Both the position numbers and the translations under genes were made by a program. The notes under the pieces were generated by a model that saw only the letters and a list, made by a program, of their open reading frames with translations, was not told the origin of the DNA and did not search any database. Positions 8,467 through 14,942 of a stretch of DNA of 15,369 bases are shown here, piece by piece. Origin of the DNA: Ghiorsea sp. (GTDB taxonomy: Bacteria; Pseudomonadota; Zetaproteobacteria; Mariprofundales; Mariprofundaceae); NCBI GenBank assembly GCA_030950765.1, contig JAUZQX010000075.1, positions 1 to 15,369 on the forward strand, given 5' to 3'. Position 1 is the first letter of the stretch, and each line of letters starts with the position of its first letter.

Positions 8467-10797
8467 ATGCAAATCATTGAAATCATAGCACAAGAACTGG
8501 GCGTTCAGCCCAAACAAGTCAAAGCGGCAGTATCTTTGTTAGATGAAGGTGCAACCGTGCCGTTTATTTCACGGTATCGTAAAGAAATGACGGGTAACTT
8601 GGATGATATCCAGTTGCGTGCATTGGAAAAACGTTTGGGGCAGTTGCGTGATTTTACAGCGCGACAACAAAGTATTCTTAAAAGCATAAAAAAACAAAAT
8701 TTACTAACCCCGCAATTACAAGATAAAATCTTGGCTGCAGTATCTTTAACACAGCTAGAAGATTTGTATTTACCCTATAAACCCAAGCGACGTAGCAAAG
8801 CGAGTGTGGCTAAAGAGGCAGGGTTGCAACCATTGGCTGGGCTTTTGTTGTCCACGCAGGAACAAAACCCTGAGCAGCATGCTCAAGCTTTTGTAAACCA
8901 TGAGCTGGGTATTGATAGTGTGCAAGATGCGCTGCAAGGTGCGCAGGATATTCTTGTTGAGCAGTTTAGCGAAGATGCATTGCTACTTGGAAAACTACGT
9001 AAGTATTTGCAGAAAAATGCAGTGGTGTGTAGCCGTGTGGTCAAAAAGAAACAAGAAGAAGCCGTTAAGTTTACCGACTATTTTAGTTATACAGAATTAT
9101 ACAAAAATATTCCTTCTCACCGAGCCTTGGCTTTATTCCGTGGGCAACAAGAAGGTTTTTTACGTTTGAAATTACTGGAAAATATTGAAGAAGATAGCAG
9201 TGCTCTTGTTGATATGTTAAGTGTGTATTTCCAACTGCATCCAAAACATGCTGCATATACTTTTTTACAAAGGACGGCAGATTTGGCATGGCAGAAAATC
9301 CGCAAACGTTTTCAAACAGACTTCTTCCAGGATTTGCGTCAGCGTGCAGAAGAAGAGGCAGTCAAAGTATTTGGTGAGAATATTCGAGACTTACTGCTTG
9401 CAGCACCTGCTGGGCACAAAGCAGTGCTGGGATTAGACCCCGGCATTCGTACAGGTGTGAAAGTTGCGGTGATCGACCAGCAGGGTAAATTGCTAGAAAC
9501 TGCCGTGATTTATCCGCATCAACCTAAAAATCGTTGGCAAGAGTCGCTTGCTGCACTGGCGGTATTGGTCGATAAACATAAACCTGAGCTTGTTGCGATT
9601 GGCAATGGCACAGGCTCACGAGAAACGGAAAAGTTAGTTGCAGAGCTGATAGAAACATACCCGCAATTTAAGTTGACCTCGGTGATAGTTTCGGAGGCAG
9701 GGGCATCCATTTATTCTGCTTCTGAGCTTGCCTCAAAAGAGTTTCCAAATATTGATGTTTCTTTGCGCGGCGCGGTCTCGATAGCCCGTCGCTTACAAGA
9801 CCCTCTCGCAGAATTGGTGAAAATTGAGCCTAAAGCGATTGGTGTAGGTCAATATCAACATGATATAAATCAATCGAGTTTGGATGGGGCTTTGACAGGG
9901 GTGGTTGAAGATTGTGTGAATGCTGTGGGTGTGGATGTGAACACGGCATCGGTTGAATTGCTGGCGTATGTGTCGGGTTTAAATAAAAAAGTAGCCGCAG
10001 AAATCGTTAAAGAACGCGATGTAAAGGGTGCATTTTCGAACCGTAATGCATTGAAGTCGATTAAAGGTTTGGGTGCTAAAACATTTGAGCAGGCGGCAGG
10101 TTTTTTGCGTATTCTTAATGGCGACAACCCTTTGGATGCTTCAGCCGTGCATCCAGAAGCCTATGCTTTGGTAGAAGCTATTTTGTCGCAGTTATCCTTA
10201 GATTTGAAGAAAGCTGTGGGTCAAGAGAATCTAAGCCAAGATGTTAATGTTGCTGCTTTAGCACAGGGCGACTTTGGTGAGCAGACAGTGCGTGATGTAC
10301 TGGCTGAGTTGGAAAAACCAGGGCGTGACCCGCGGCCAAGCTTTAAAACAGCAACATTCAAATCTGGTGTGAATGATATTCGGGATTTGCGAGTCGGTAT
10401 GCAGCTTGAGGGCGTGGTAAGCAATGTAACCAACTTTGGCGCATTTGTAGATGTTGGTGTGCATCAAGATGGCTTGGTGCATATTTCAGCCTTGGCTGAT
10501 CAGTTTGTCGATGATCCACGTAAGGTGGTGAAAACAGGGCAGGTTGTCACGGTTAAAGTGAGTGAAGTGGACATCAAAAGACGACGTATTTCATTAAGTA
10601 TGCGCTCGGATGGGAAAGCAACGGGTGAAACAGTTAAAAATGACAAGAAAGTAAGGCAAACACAAGAGCCAAGTGTGTCCAAGCAAGTACAACGAAAATT
10701 AAAGCAAAAAAACCAGAAAAAAGACGCAAAGGGACGTGGTAAAACACAGGCTGACAATGCTTTTGCTGCTGCTTTTGCTAAGGCTTTGCAAAAGTAA
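8467..10797 (+). CDS. tex: Tex family RNA/nucleic-acid-binding transcription accessory protein
   Basis: Tex is a conserved S1-domain protein linked to transcription and to RNA handling; its exact biochemical role is still loosely defined. The 776-residue product is full length. It starts with the Tex N-terminal helical region containing VPFISRYRKEMTGNLDD and the segment LEDLYLPYKPKRR. A YqgF/RNase H-like domain begins near residue 319 (LGLDPGIRTGVKVAV). Helix-hairpin-helix sequence lies near residues 498-550 (SIKGLGAKTFEQAAGF). An S1 domain is at about 640-710 (VGMQLEGVVSNVTNFGAFVDVG, then DGLVHISAL). The last 65 residues or so are Lys/Gln-rich and probably disordered, which may add RNA affinity. 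The ATG at 8467 has GGGA upstream. It follows galU by 80 bp. Confidence 0.96.
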   Translation: MQIIEIIAQELGVQPKQVKAAVSLLDEGATVPFISRYRKEMTGNLDDIQLRALEKRLGQLRDFTARQQSILKSIKKQNLLTPQLQDKILAAVSLTQLEDLYLPYKPKRRSKASVAKEAGLQPLAGLLLSTQEQNPEQHAQAFVNHELGIDSVQDALQGAQDILVEQFSEDALLLGKLRKYLQKNAVVCSRVVKKKQEEAVKFTDYFSYTELYKNIPSHRALALFRGQQEGFLRLKLLENIEEDSSALVDMLSVYFQLHPKHAAYTFLQRTADLAWQKIRKRFQTDFFQDLRQRAEEEAVKVFGENIRDLLLAAPAGHKAVLGLDPGIRTGVKVAVIDQQGKLLETAVIYPHQPKNRWQESLAALAVLVDKHKPELVAIGNGTGSRETEKLVAELIETYPQFKLTSVIVSEAGASIYSASELASKEFPNIDVSLRGAVSIARRLQDPLAELVKIEPKAIGVGQYQHDINQSSLDGALTGVVEDCVNAVGVDVNTASVELLAYVSGLNKKVAAEIVKERDVKGAFSNRNALKSIKGLGAKTFEQAAGFLRILNGDNPLDASAVHPEAYALVEAILSQLSLDLKKAVGQENLSQDVNVAALAQGDFGEQTVRDVLAELEKPGRDPRPSFKTATFKSGVNDIRDLRVGMQLEGVVSNVTNFGAFVDVGVHQDGLVHISALADQFVDDPRKVVKTGQVVTVKVSEVDIKRRRISLSMRSDGKATGETVKNDKKVRQTQEPSVSKQVQRKLKQKNQKKDAKGRGKTQADNAFAAAFAKALQK

Positions 10798-10804
10798 CAG
10801 GAAG

Positions 10805-10810
10805 TATAAT
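10805..10810 (+). promoter_or_regulatory. Candidate -10 element for the tat operon
   Basis: A perfect TATAAT hexamer sits just after the tex stop and about 75 bp before tatA. No convincing -35 hexamer lies 16-18 bp upstream; TTGCAA at 10786-10791 is too close. Either an activator-dependent promoter or a chance match in AT-rich sequence is possible. Confidence 0.3.
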
Positions 10811-10885
10811 GTGGCTTTGTGTTGCTTGCCTTAGCCTTGCGAACGTGTAAGTTTGCAGAAATGAAAGAATGAAGAGGCGGGTATT

Positions 10886-11107
10886 ATGTTTGGTTTAGGA
10901 ACAACGGAATTAATCTTAATATTGGTGATTGTCATGGTGTTGTTTGGTGCGAAGAAGCTACCAGCTTTGGGTGAAGGTCTTGCCAAGGGCATTAAAAGTT
11001 TTAGAACCAATATCTCTATGGATGATAAAGATAAAAAGGATGAAGATAAAATTATTGATGCTGAAGTGCCTTCGGCTGAAAAGAAAAAGGATGAAAAATC
11101 ATCCTAA
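10886..11107 (+). CDS. tatA: Twin-arginine translocase subunit TatA
   Basis: TatA oligomerises to form the membrane passage of the Tat system, which exports folded proteins carrying an RR signal peptide. The 73-residue product has a short N-terminus with MFGLGTTEL, a single membrane helix (about residues 6-21), the conserved FG hinge in VLFGAKKLP, and an amphipathic helix (LPALGEGLAKGIKSFR). The last 30 residues are a highly charged Lys/Asp/Glu tail, typical of TatA. A GAGGCGGG Shine-Dalgarno precedes the ATG. It is the first gene of a compact tatABC cluster and is separated from tatB by about 30 bp. Confidence 0.95.
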   Translation: MFGLGTTELILILVIVMVLFGAKKLPALGEGLAKGIKSFRTNISMDDKDKKDEDKIIDAEVPSAEKKKDEKSS

Positions 11108-11139
11108 GATGTTGCGTTTACTGAGCGGAGAAATAATAC

Positions 11140-11457
11140 ATGCCTGATATTGGGATGATAGAGTTGATTCTTATTGGCATAGTTGGATTTTTGGTGCTTG
11201 GCCCTGAGCGTCTTCCTTCGTTTTTGAGTCAAGTTGCTAAAATCGTGCGTGAAGGTCGGATGTGGTTAAACAATCTTAAAATGCAGTTGGATCAAGAAAA
11301 ACAGCATTTGGCGCAACCTTTGCAGCAAGTAAAAGAAGAAATGGAGACAAGTGTTCAGGCGGCAACATCTGAAGTGTCGCAGGTGAAAGAAGAAGTGGAA
11401 ATAGCTGTGCAACCACCTGTAACGCATGACACCAAGCCAGAGAAGAAAGATAAGTGA
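11140..11457 (+). CDS. tatB: Twin-arginine translocase subunit TatB
   Basis: TatB partners TatC in the Tat receptor complex that recognises twin-arginine signal peptides. The 105-residue product starts MPDIGMIELILIGIVGFLVL, one membrane helix, then the diagnostic GPERLP hinge and an amphipathic helix. This GPERLP form, rather than the FGxKKLP of the upstream gene, separates TatB from TatA. The C-terminal tail holds two copies of an 11-residue motif, QVKEEMETSVQ (63-73) and QVKEEVEIAVQ (81-91), spaced 18 residues apart and probably a continuous helix. The start has a CGGAG site. Its TGA overlaps the GTG start of tatC by 4 bp. Confidence 0.93.
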   Translation: MPDIGMIELILIGIVGFLVLGPERLPSFLSQVAKIVREGRMWLNNLKMQLDQEKQHLAQPLQQVKEEMETSVQAATSEVSQVKEEVEIAVQPPVTHDTKPEKKDK

Positions 11458-12215
11458 CTGATCAAACCCCAGATGCAACACCATTAATGACACACCTTAA
11501 GGAGCTTAAAAAGCGCCTTATGATTGCTATTTTGGCCTATATTTTTGGTGTCTTGGTCTTGATGAACTTTTCAGAAATTGTTTTTGAGTTTATTTCAGCC
11601 CCTATTCGTGCGGCACTGCCACCAGGCACACCGTTGATATTTTTGAATGCACCTGATGTATTTTTCACCTATTTAAAAATTGCCTTGGTGCTTAGCCTAT
11701 TTGCCACGGCTCCGATTACATTTTATCAACTTTGGGCATTTGTTGCCCCAGGGTTGTATAAAAATGAAAGAAGAGCATTTCTTGGTTATTTTGTATCAAG
11801 TTTGTTATTGATGATTTCAGGGGCAGCATTTGCCTTTTATGTTGTTTTCCCACTTATCTTTGAGTTCTTTTTAGGTTTCTCCACGGATTTGATTCAGGCA
11901 ATGCCTGCGATTAAAGAGTATTTAACTTTGGTCTTAAAGTTGTTGTTTGCTTTTGGTATGAGTTTCCAAATTCCAATCATTATTATGTTACTGGTGCGCA
12001 TGGACTTGGTGGGTACACAAGCCCTTAAAGAGAAACGACGTTATGTGATTGTTTGGGCGTTTATTTTTGCAGCTATCCTTACACCCCCCGACATTATTTC
12101 ACAAACATTGTTGGCACTACCCATGTTGTTATTGTATGAAGTAGGTATTGTATTGTCACATATGGCGGCAAAGAAAGCCAAGGCAGAAGAAGAAAACAAA
12201 GAGAGTGAAACATGA
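11454..12215 (+). CDS. tatC: Twin-arginine translocase subunit TatC
   Basis: TatC is the six-helix core of the Tat translocase and binds the twin-arginine signal peptide. The 253-residue protein has the N-terminal signature HLKELKKRL with conserved E17, the loop PGLYKNERR with its conserved Glu, and the late motifs FAFGMSFQIP, LTPPD and a final membrane helix. Six hydrophobic segments can be counted. The start codon is GTG at 11454, overlapping the tatB stop (GTGA); the alternative would drop the conserved N-terminal helix. The C-terminus is a short Lys/Glu-rich cytoplasmic tail. Its stop overlaps the ATG of a further small gene by 4 bp, so the operon has four genes. Confidence 0.97.
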   Translation: MTDQTPDATPLMTHLKELKKRLMIAILAYIFGVLVLMNFSEIVFEFISAPIRAALPPGTPLIFLNAPDVFFTYLKIALVLSLFATAPITFYQLWAFVAPGLYKNERRAFLGYFVSSLLLMISGAAFAFYVVFPLIFEFFLGFSTDLIQAMPAIKEYLTLVLKLLFAFGMSFQIPIIIMLLVRMDLVGTQALKEKRRYVIVWAFIFAAILTPPDIISQTLLALPMLLLYEVGIVLSHMAAKKAKAEEENKESET

Positions 12216-12376
12216 TTATTCGTTTGGTTTTGGCTATTATTGTGGTGATGGTTATTTTACATTTGTACAAACGTTTTTTCAAACAAAAGGCTTGTGATAC
12301 TTGCCATAAACGCATTGCCAATGAAGCCGCAGTTTGTCATCATTGTAATACCATACAGCAAACTCACCAAGACTGA
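12212..12376 (+). CDS. Small membrane-anchored zinc-ribbon protein (54 aa), hypothetical
   Basis: A 54-residue reading frame starts with ATG overlapping the tatC stop (ATGA). Residues 2-18 are a hydrophobic membrane segment (IIRLVLAIIVVMVILHL), followed by a basic patch YKRFFKQK. Then come two CxxC pairs, C28-DT-C31 and C42-HH-C45, separated by ten residues, with extra histidines at 32, 43 and 44. This looks like a minimal zinc ribbon or metal-binding knuckle tethered to the membrane; the positive-inside rule puts the ribbon in the cytoplasm. The overlap with tatC suggests coupled translation and perhaps a link to Tat, but no such role is known to me. The order hydrophobic-basic-CxxC-CxxC is unlikely in a random frame, which supports a real gene. 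Confidence 0.75.
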   Translation: MIIRLVLAIIVVMVILHLYKRFFKQKACDTCHKRIANEAAVCHHCNTIQQTHQD

Positions 12377-12379
12377 GTA

Positions 12380-12408
12380 TTGACCTATAGTTTATTCAGT
12401 GTTTCAAT
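12380..12408 (+). promoter_or_regulatory. Candidate sigma-70 promoter for the zapB-like gene
   Basis: TTGACC (12380-12385) and TTCAAT (12403-12408) are separated by 17 bp and match 5/6 and 4/6 consensus bases. The start of transcription would fall about 7 bp after the -10, which is at or next to the ATG at 12415. An 8-bp inverted repeat (12372-12379 with 12393-12400, one G-T pair) brackets the -35. Inference from sequence alone. Confidence 0.4.
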
Positions 12409-12414
12409 CACGAC

Positions 12415-12705
12415 ATGAACGCAGATGAACAAAGCAAAAAAGTTGAAGAGCAAACGGCAATACTGCTCGAACACTTGGCAACGATTCGGCGCAACCATGA
12501 GCAGATTCTTGCGGAGAATAGACGTTTGCGAGAAGTGGCACGGTTGGCAGAAGGTGAGCTTCGTAAACGTCGCGAACAAATTGAAAAGTTACAGCTTGAA
12601 CATCAAAACTTAGAAAACAAACGTTTGGAAGCCAAAGCACGTATTGAACATACGATTGAGAAGCTTGATGTGCTTGCAAGCGAAAATGCAAACCGTCAGC
12701 CATGA
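12415..12705 (+). CDS. ZapB-like coiled-coil protein upstream of zapA
   Basis: A 96-residue, highly charged, heptad-rich protein with almost no Gly or Pro before the last two residues; it should be one long coiled coil from about residue 8 to 88. Small coiled-coil proteins of this kind (TIGR02449/ZapB-like) lie immediately upstream of zapA in many proteobacteria, and ZapB binds ZapA at the FtsZ ring. Assignment rests on composition and position rather than on a diagnostic motif. The ATG at 12415 is the first usable start after an in-frame TAG at 12388, and no Shine-Dalgarno is visible before it. An overlapping +1-frame reading frame at 12425 is a shadow. The gap to zapA is 10 bp. Confidence 0.75.
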   Translation: MNADEQSKKVEEQTAILLEHLATIRRNHEQILAENRRLREVARLAEGELRKRREQIEKLQLEHQNLENKRLEAKARIEHTIEKLDVLASENANRQP

Positions 12706-12715
12706 GTAGCCGAAT

Positions 12716-13009
12716 ATGAGTGAGTCCGTAGAAGTAAGCCTTGCAGGTTTAAAGTTAAATATTCATACCGATGATGACCCTGTAAAAGTGGAGGCTGCAG
12801 CTGCTTTGGTGCAAGCGCAGTTTGATGCTTTAAAAAACTCAGGGACGATTATTGATACCAGTAAAATTATGGCGTTGATTGCGCTCAATTTAGCAGACGA
12901 TTTGTTGAACCAACAACAAGCTTCACCCCAAGCGATGAACAAGCTTATATCCAAGCTTGACCAAGCAGTTGCACAAGCAGAGGGTTTAGCTAATGTGTCC
13001 CTGCGCTGA
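12716..13009 (+). CDS. zapA: Cell division protein ZapA
   Basis: ZapA crosslinks FtsZ filaments and stabilises the division ring. The 97-residue product has the ZapA pattern: an N-terminal beta hairpin (VEVSLAGLKLNIHTDDD), then VKVEAAAALVQAQFDALKN, the helix IMALIALNLADDLL, and a C-terminal coiled coil ending in LDQAVAQA. Its position between a ZapB-like gene and 6S RNA/fau is the classical zapA locus. Only a weak ribosome binding site is visible, which suggests coupling with the gene 10 bp upstream. The last codons and the TGA (12995-13009) double as the 5' strand of the 6S RNA closing stem. Confidence 0.92.
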   Translation: MSESVEVSLAGLKLNIHTDDDPVKVEAAAALVQAQFDALKNSGTIIDTSKIMALIALNLADDLLNQQQASPQAMNKLISKLDQAVAQAEGLANVSLR

Positions 13010-13175
13010 TCGAGTCACAACATAGTTGCCTGAGCCTATGTGTTTCGATTGGGAGATTGCTATTGTTGTTGTGTGCGTCCTTCCTTGCGAAAGAACCTAA
13101 TGCAACAATGCTTCGCCCCCCTCACTTTGAGGGTTCGACAACTTCCTGATGATACGACAGTGCGGGGATGCTTTT
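12995..13175 (+). ncRNA. ssrS: 6S RNA
   Basis: 6S RNA binds sigma-70 RNA polymerase by mimicking an open promoter and represses many promoters in stationary phase. It lies between zapA and fau, as in E. coli. A 13-bp closing stem pairs 12995-13007 with 13159-13171 (three G-U wobbles and one more near the end), followed inward by AGTTG (13025-13029) with CAACT (13138-13142 area). The conserved 5' bubble contains TTGCCTGAGCC. The distal arm closes with ATTGTTG (13062-13068) and CAACAAT (13103-13109). The 3' bubble holds the usual small hairpin CCCTC-ACTTT-GAGGG (13119-13133). Exact ends are uncertain by several bases; a T-rich run (13172-13181) follows the stem and may mark the 3' end. No clear promoter was found inside zapA, so processing from a longer transcript is possible. 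Confidence 0.88.
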
Positions 13176-13181
13176 TATTTT

Positions 13182-13754
13182 ATGTCTGATGTTACTAGTC
13201 AAAAACAACAGCTGCGCCAATACTTAAGCCAAAAGCGGCAGCAACTTTCCAAAGCAGATAAACAACACTTTTCCGCACAAATTGTGCAGTACTTACTGCC
13301 TTATTTACAAGACAAGGGTGTACAACAATTGTTGGTATATAAAGCATTACCTTTTGAGGTGAATACAGAATCATTATTGCAACAAACGGAAATGGAATGT
13401 TTTGTGCCGCGAATGCTGGAAGATATGGCGATGCAATGGGTGAGGGTGGATAAGTCTACATTATGGGTTCAAGGTGCTTTTGGCGTTTTGGAGCCAAAAC
13501 AAGGTGAAATATGGCAACCCAATGCTAAACAAAGCATGATTGTATGCCCTTTATTGGGCTTTGATAGGCAGGGTAATCGTTTGGGTATGGGTAAGGGTTA
13601 CTTTGATCGCTGGTTGGCAGCCTTTGCGCAGCATGTTGATGTTCAGCTTGGTTTCGCTTTTTCATGCCAAGAGCTTCCCAATATACCTGTTGAACAGCAT
13701 GATGTGCCACTGACAACAATTATTACAGAAAAAGGAATTATTCATGTCCAATAG
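13182..13754 (+). CDS. fau: 5-formyltetrahydrofolate cyclo-ligase
   Basis: Converts 5-formyl-THF to 5,10-methenyl-THF using ATP, returning the inactive folate to one-carbon metabolism. The 190-residue product has the N-terminal basic helix QKQQLRQYLSQKRQQL, then VYKALPFEVNT, and the C-terminal signature CPLLGFDRQGNRLGMGKGYFDRWL, which holds the phosphate-binding loop. The ATG at 13182 fits the family start. An upstream ATG at 13149 would add 11 residues encoded by the 6S RNA stem and is unlikely. The only Shine-Dalgarno-like GGGGA (13164-13168) lies in the 3' strand of that stem. The gene overlaps ymdB by 11 bp. Genes downstream of 6S RNA are co-transcribed with it in E. coli, and that is probable here. 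Confidence 0.93.
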   Translation: MSDVTSQKQQLRQYLSQKRQQLSKADKQHFSAQIVQYLLPYLQDKGVQQLLVYKALPFEVNTESLLQQTEMECFVPRMLEDMAMQWVRVDKSTLWVQGAFGVLEPKQGEIWQPNAKQSMIVCPLLGFDRQGNRLGMGKGYFDRWLAAFAQHVDVQLGFAFSCQELPNIPVEQHDVPLTTIITEKGIIHVQ

Positions 13755-14541
13755 TTTAAACATTCTTATCATTGGTGATGTGCTGGGTAAAGCAGGGCGT
13801 AGAGCACTGCGTGATCACTTGCCGACATTATTGGATGAACATCAAATTGATTTCTGTGTCGCCAATGGTGAAAACATTGCCGCAGGTTTTGGCACAACAC
13901 TAAAACTTGCGGATGAGTTGTTCACTTTGGGTGTGGATGTGATTACCAATGGCAACCACTGTTGGGATCAACGTAGTTTTTTAGAAGACATCGAAGAAGA
14001 TGATAGATTTGTGCGCCCCGCAAATTTCTCGAAATATGCACCGGGCAATGGTTGGACTGTGCAAGAAACCCGTGATGGACATAAAGTTGCGGTAATGAAT
14101 TTGATTGGGCAAGTGTTTATGGGCACTTGGGATTGTCCCTTTGAAGCCGCGGATAAAGTTCTTGAAGAAATCCCTGATGATGTGAATGCGATTCTTGTGG
14201 ATTTACATGCGGAAGTGACCAGTGAAAAAATGGGTATGGGTTGGTATCTGGATGGGCAAGTGAGTATGGTGTATGGTACACATACCCATGTGCCAACCTG
14301 TGATGAAGTTATTCATGCTAGCGGTACCGCATTTCAATCGGACATTGGTATGACAGGTTCATACAATTCAATTATTGGTATGAAAACAGAAGGTGCGTTG
14401 CGCCGTATGGTTAAACGTTTGCCGCAACGTTTTGAAGCTGTGGAGCGTGGGGCAACGATTTTTGCCACGAAAATCACTGTGGATGGAAATACCAAACAAA
14501 CCACAGCAATCGAAAGGATTTGTATTCGACCAGATCAATAA
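13744..14541 (+). CDS. ymdB: YmdB/TIGR00282-family metallophosphoesterase
   Basis: A 265-residue calcineurin-like phosphoesterase of the family that includes Bacillus YmdB and Deinococcus DR1281, described as hydrolysing 2',3'-cyclic nucleotides. Metal ligands are present in order: D12 in IGDVLGKAGR, E43 and N44 in NGENIAAG, N71 and H72 in NGNHCWD, H155 in DLHAEVTSEK, and H180 and H182 in GTHTHVPT. The downstream GMTGSYNSIIG motif is also typical. This YmdB is unrelated to the E. coli macrodomain protein of the same name. The ATG overlaps the end of fau by 11 bp and has AAAGGA upstream, so the two are translated from one message. The physiological substrate in this organism is unknown. Confidence 0.93.
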   Translation: MSNSLNILIIGDVLGKAGRRALRDHLPTLLDEHQIDFCVANGENIAAGFGTTLKLADELFTLGVDVITNGNHCWDQRSFLEDIEEDDRFVRPANFSKYAPGNGWTVQETRDGHKVAVMNLIGQVFMGTWDCPFEAADKVLEEIPDDVNAILVDLHAEVTSEKMGMGWYLDGQVSMVYGTHTHVPTCDEVIHASGTAFQSDIGMTGSYNSIIGMKTEGALRRMVKRLPQRFEAVERGATIFATKITVDGNTKQTTAIERICIRPDQ

Positions 14542-14642
14542 TTTTAAGTAGCCTCATGTTTCACGCTTATTTTATGTTGTGTCATATCTGTATCACATAG
14601 CTATAGAAAAATACCACTCAAATGAATGACAAGGGTGGTGAT

Positions 14643-14942
14643 ATGCGCAAGTTATTTATATTGATTTTAATTGTGTTGGGTATGAGTTGGGTTCAACCTT
14701 CATTTGCCAATGCTGCTGTGGCACAGGGTTTAGAATCACACCAAAATTTAGCATCACAAAAAATGCAAAGCTTACGCGTGATGATTTCAAAGTTGCGTGC
14801 GCTTGTGTATAATCTTAGAGATATTAACCAGCTTGAAGGTATTGGTATGCCACGACAAGACGTAATGTTGATGAAAAACGTGCTTCAGCAAAAAATAAAT
14901 CAAACACAAAGTGAAACTGTTGCTTTTATAAGAAGGCTTTGA
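14643..14942 (+). CDS. Small exported protein, hypothetical
   Basis: A 99-residue protein, family not recognised. The N-terminus MRKLFILILIVLGMSWVQPSFANA is a Sec-type signal peptide with likely cleavage after an A-x-A-like site near residue 22-24. The mature part of about 75 residues is mainly helical and polar (many Gln, Leu, Lys), with one Gly-containing break (LEGIGMP), so it may form a helical hairpin in the periplasm. It has no cysteines. The ATG at 14643 has a GGGTGG-type ribosome site; an in-frame ATG at 14622 has none and would put charged residues before the signal peptide. A weak promoter, GTGTCA-17 bp-TATAGA (14579-14607), lies upstream. The stop overlaps the next gene's ATG by one base (TGATG). 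Confidence 0.7.
   Translation: MRKLFILILIVLGMSWVQPSFANAAVAQGLESHQNLASQKMQSLRVMISKLRALVYNLRDINQLEGIGMPRQDVMLMKNVLQQKINQTQSETVAFIRRL

Noticed and set aside
12372..12400. Inverted repeat after the zinc-ribbon gene as a terminator
   Set aside because: The stem is AT-rich with a 13-nt loop and no T tract follows; it is mentioned only as bracketing the candidate promoter.
12425..12613. Second frame inside the zapB-like gene
   Set aside because: Shifted-frame shadow of the coiled-coil gene, lacking heptads or a ribosome site.
13149..13181. N-terminal extension of Fau from an upstream ATG
   Set aside because: The added residues are encoded by the 6S RNA 3' strand, no ribosome site precedes the ATG, and the family start fits 13182.
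13172..13181. T-rich run after the 6S stem as a classical terminator
   Set aside because: The preceding stem is the long-range 6S closing stem rather than a local hairpin, so intrinsic termination is not shown.
14622..14642. ATG seven codons upstream for the small exported protein
   Set aside because: No ribosome site, and it would place an acidic polar stretch ahead of a clear signal peptide.
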